Shown here piece by piece: positions 62,246 through 64,000 of a stretch of 64,000 bases of DNA. How positions within the stretch are numbered: position 1 is the stretch's first letter; each line of letters begins with the position of its first letter. Source of the DNA: Rodentolepis nana (lineage: Eukaryota > Platyhelminthes > Cestoda > Cyclophyllidea > Hymenolepididae); assembly GCA_900617975.1 (NCBI GenBank), contig UZAE01012081.1, forward strand, positions 1 to 64,000. Direction: 5' to 3'. A program made the translations under genes and the position numbers. The notes below the pieces were generated by a model. It had not been told where the DNA came from. It did not search any database and saw only the letters and a program-made list of their open reading frames with translations.

Positions 62246-64000
62246 ACTAGTGCAACAGTGAGTATAAAAGCAAATATCCGAAAATGCAAAGGCTATATTT
62301 TACTGCAATGCCCTTGTGTCATGGTCCTTATTATCTCTTTTCGATAGTCAGAATAAATTGCCCAGTCACTGTAGTCAAGTACAACAGGTTTTCTTTAAAT
62401 GGATCCATGGAAAGCATAACTTCAAGTAGCATCCTTTGACCAGACGCTCTGACCGTTTTAGTCTACCTGTTGCCCTCTGATTTAAGTAAAAAATATTTTT
62501 GTTTTTAAGTATTATTGCAAGATTGCAGAGACATTTAACGAATGTGTGCACTTATGCCAAGCATTATGTATTGTTACATACGTCTATCCTACCCTTAGCT
62601 GCGCAATAAAACTACCCCAGATTCTTCTTGAAAACGGGTGAATGACATTTTCCGCTACTATGTTTACATCAGAGATGTCAATGATACCGATCATTCTGCT
62701 AAATTAACGACTTTCAAAGCCATGGTCGTGGATTTAGATTGCCCAAAGTGGCTCTATTTTCTACTATTCCTCCTAGCCGTTTCATTTTTACACTCGGCTT
62801 AAAAAGGCTCTTCTGGGAAGAGAGGTATATATTCAGTGGTTTTACAGCAAGCATGGCATTTGCAGCACTTGGAGCTGAGAATATTATAACCCAGAAATAA
62901 AATCTCTCAAGTATCGAATTTCCATAATCAAACTATTCTGCCTTTATTAATGGATTTCCAACCACCGTGCTAACCATTCAACGTGGTCCACCTCTCCGTT
63001 TAAAGTAACCCTTATCATGAGGCCATGTTATTACATATCATCATTGTGACAAAAAGGTGATGTTCGGTATGATCTGAGTCAAGCGAACTTAGCTCCAGCC
63101 AAAATTTGATTTCACCAACTTTTGAATTATGCATAATTACGGCTTTTATTCACACGTTCAGTTCTTAAGCATACTTTATAATACCATATCTCATTCGCTT
63201 TGGACGAGAGTCGTTCAGCCTAATGACAGTGTAGGATTACGGATGTGGAGAGAAAGGGGTGGTTGAAAATGTAATCTTACGTTCATCTTGAAGTGGATTT
63301 GCTTTCCCTCATTTTGTATGACCACCCCCATATTTTTCTACGCATAAGTCTATTTCAATTTGATTACAATCAACATCAATGTCACTTTATTGACAGCCTC
63401 AAATCTATGGAAAATGCATGATGGTTGACAAGCGCATCCTTATTTAAAGATGGACAAATAAGTTATCAGCAGCTGTTTCAACAATCAGAACGTAAGAATA
63501 CTCTTCTGAAAGTAGAACATTTGTTCGACTACTGTAGACGGCCATTAAATTTCCTCAATGATTCATTACTGTCCATGTTCTCAAGCAAATGCTTTCAAAA
63601 CTCCATAATATCTCGAACACATACACGATCGAGGGTCTTGATTATCCTCTGCACTAAATGAAGAGATGAAGACCAATGCTTTATTATAATAACACTGATC
63701 AGATGACGAGTAGGCTATAAACGTGAGAATTTTTATAAACAATAAAAAGGGAGACTTTTAATATAATCTGTTATTCATGTGAGAATGCTTCGCCAGCTGA
63801 AAATGGACATAGCCAAGGAAAAGCATGTCTAACGGTGACAATATATCAATACGAGGCATAGGTTTCTCAAATCTTAACTCAAAGAAAAATTCTGCAAATC
63901 CAGGTTAGCACTGTCGACTTATAATCAAAATGTCACTAAAATCATAGTCTAGTTACTAAAAGACATTTTAAATGGGAAATATGAGATGCATTAAAGATAC
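62246..64000. other. Unassigned right end of window
   Basis: No gene called. An open frame at 63425-63661 (about 78 residues, with the motif QQLFQQSERKNTLLKVEHLF) is not recognised and has no clear splice or start context. Confidence 0.35.

Noticed and set aside
63425..63661. 78-residue frame near the right end as a gene
   Set aside because: Begins at a non-ATG codon, no acceptor upstream identified, no recognisable domain.
1..64000. CRISPR arrays, operons, ribosome binding sites, bacterial-type terminators
   Set aside because: The window is eukaryotic; the repeats are dispersed retroposons and microsatellites, not spaced arrays.
1..64000. tRNA, rRNA or spliced-leader genes and intact reverse transcriptase
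   Set aside because: None recognised by eye; a tRNAscan-SE, Infernal and RT-profile search would be decisive.

Overview
This is a eukaryotic, AT-rich, intron-bearing stretch, almost certainly from an invertebrate animal. Four spliced genes can be built from translated exons joined at GT..AG boundaries that keep frame: an ankyrin-repeat protein (minus, 4780-6222), a myosin-light-chain-kinase-type protein kinase (minus, 27363-38774), an R3HDM4-like R3H-domain protein (minus, 51971-55208) and a Bax inhibitor-1/TMBIM6 homologue (plus, 56696-57983). A fifth, unidentified gene is represented only by its 3' end (minus, 7852-8114). Many introns are very short (about 40-80 nt), mixed with multi-kilobase ones; small introns plus heavy repeat load would fit a flatworm or another compact-gene invertebrate, but this assignment is weak.

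The rest is mostly transposon-derived. The dominant repeat is a ~310-bp retroposed element present in at least 16 copies (9 plus, 7 minus). Most copies are flanked by 9-14 bp target-site duplications and end in an (AATA)n tail. Their first 71 nt fold, by inspection, into the nested double pseudoknot of an HDV-like self-cleaving ribozyme, with the predicted cleavage site exactly at the 5' boundary of the element. One copy (39870-39940) has every expected helix and core nucleotide; another (7219-7289, minus) is close. This is the most interesting system in the window: a SINE-like family whose 5' end is apparently made by ribozyme cleavage.

Other elements are a decayed mariner (11811-13072) with matching terminal inverted repeats, a TA duplication and a frameshifted, internally deleted transposase, and a 1.47-kb TTAA-flanked DNA transposon (45728-47197) with 19-bp perfect terminal inverted repeats of Kolobok/T2-like form. 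There are several TA microsatellites, C/G homopolymer tracts and diverged low-copy repeats.

Layout: 0-8 kb ribozyme elements, ankyrin gene and orphan 3' exon; 8-24 kb gene-poor with mariner and ribozyme elements; 24-39 kb kinase gene and surroundings, free of ribozyme elements; 39-48.4 kb gene-poor with ribozyme elements and the TTAA transposon; 48.4-58.4 kb R3H and Bax inhibitor genes; 58.4-64 kb repeat-rich and gene-poor. The genes have no evident functional relation to each other. I saw no tRNA, rRNA or intact reverse transcriptase gene. All reading was by eye; folds, homologies and splice models are not computed.
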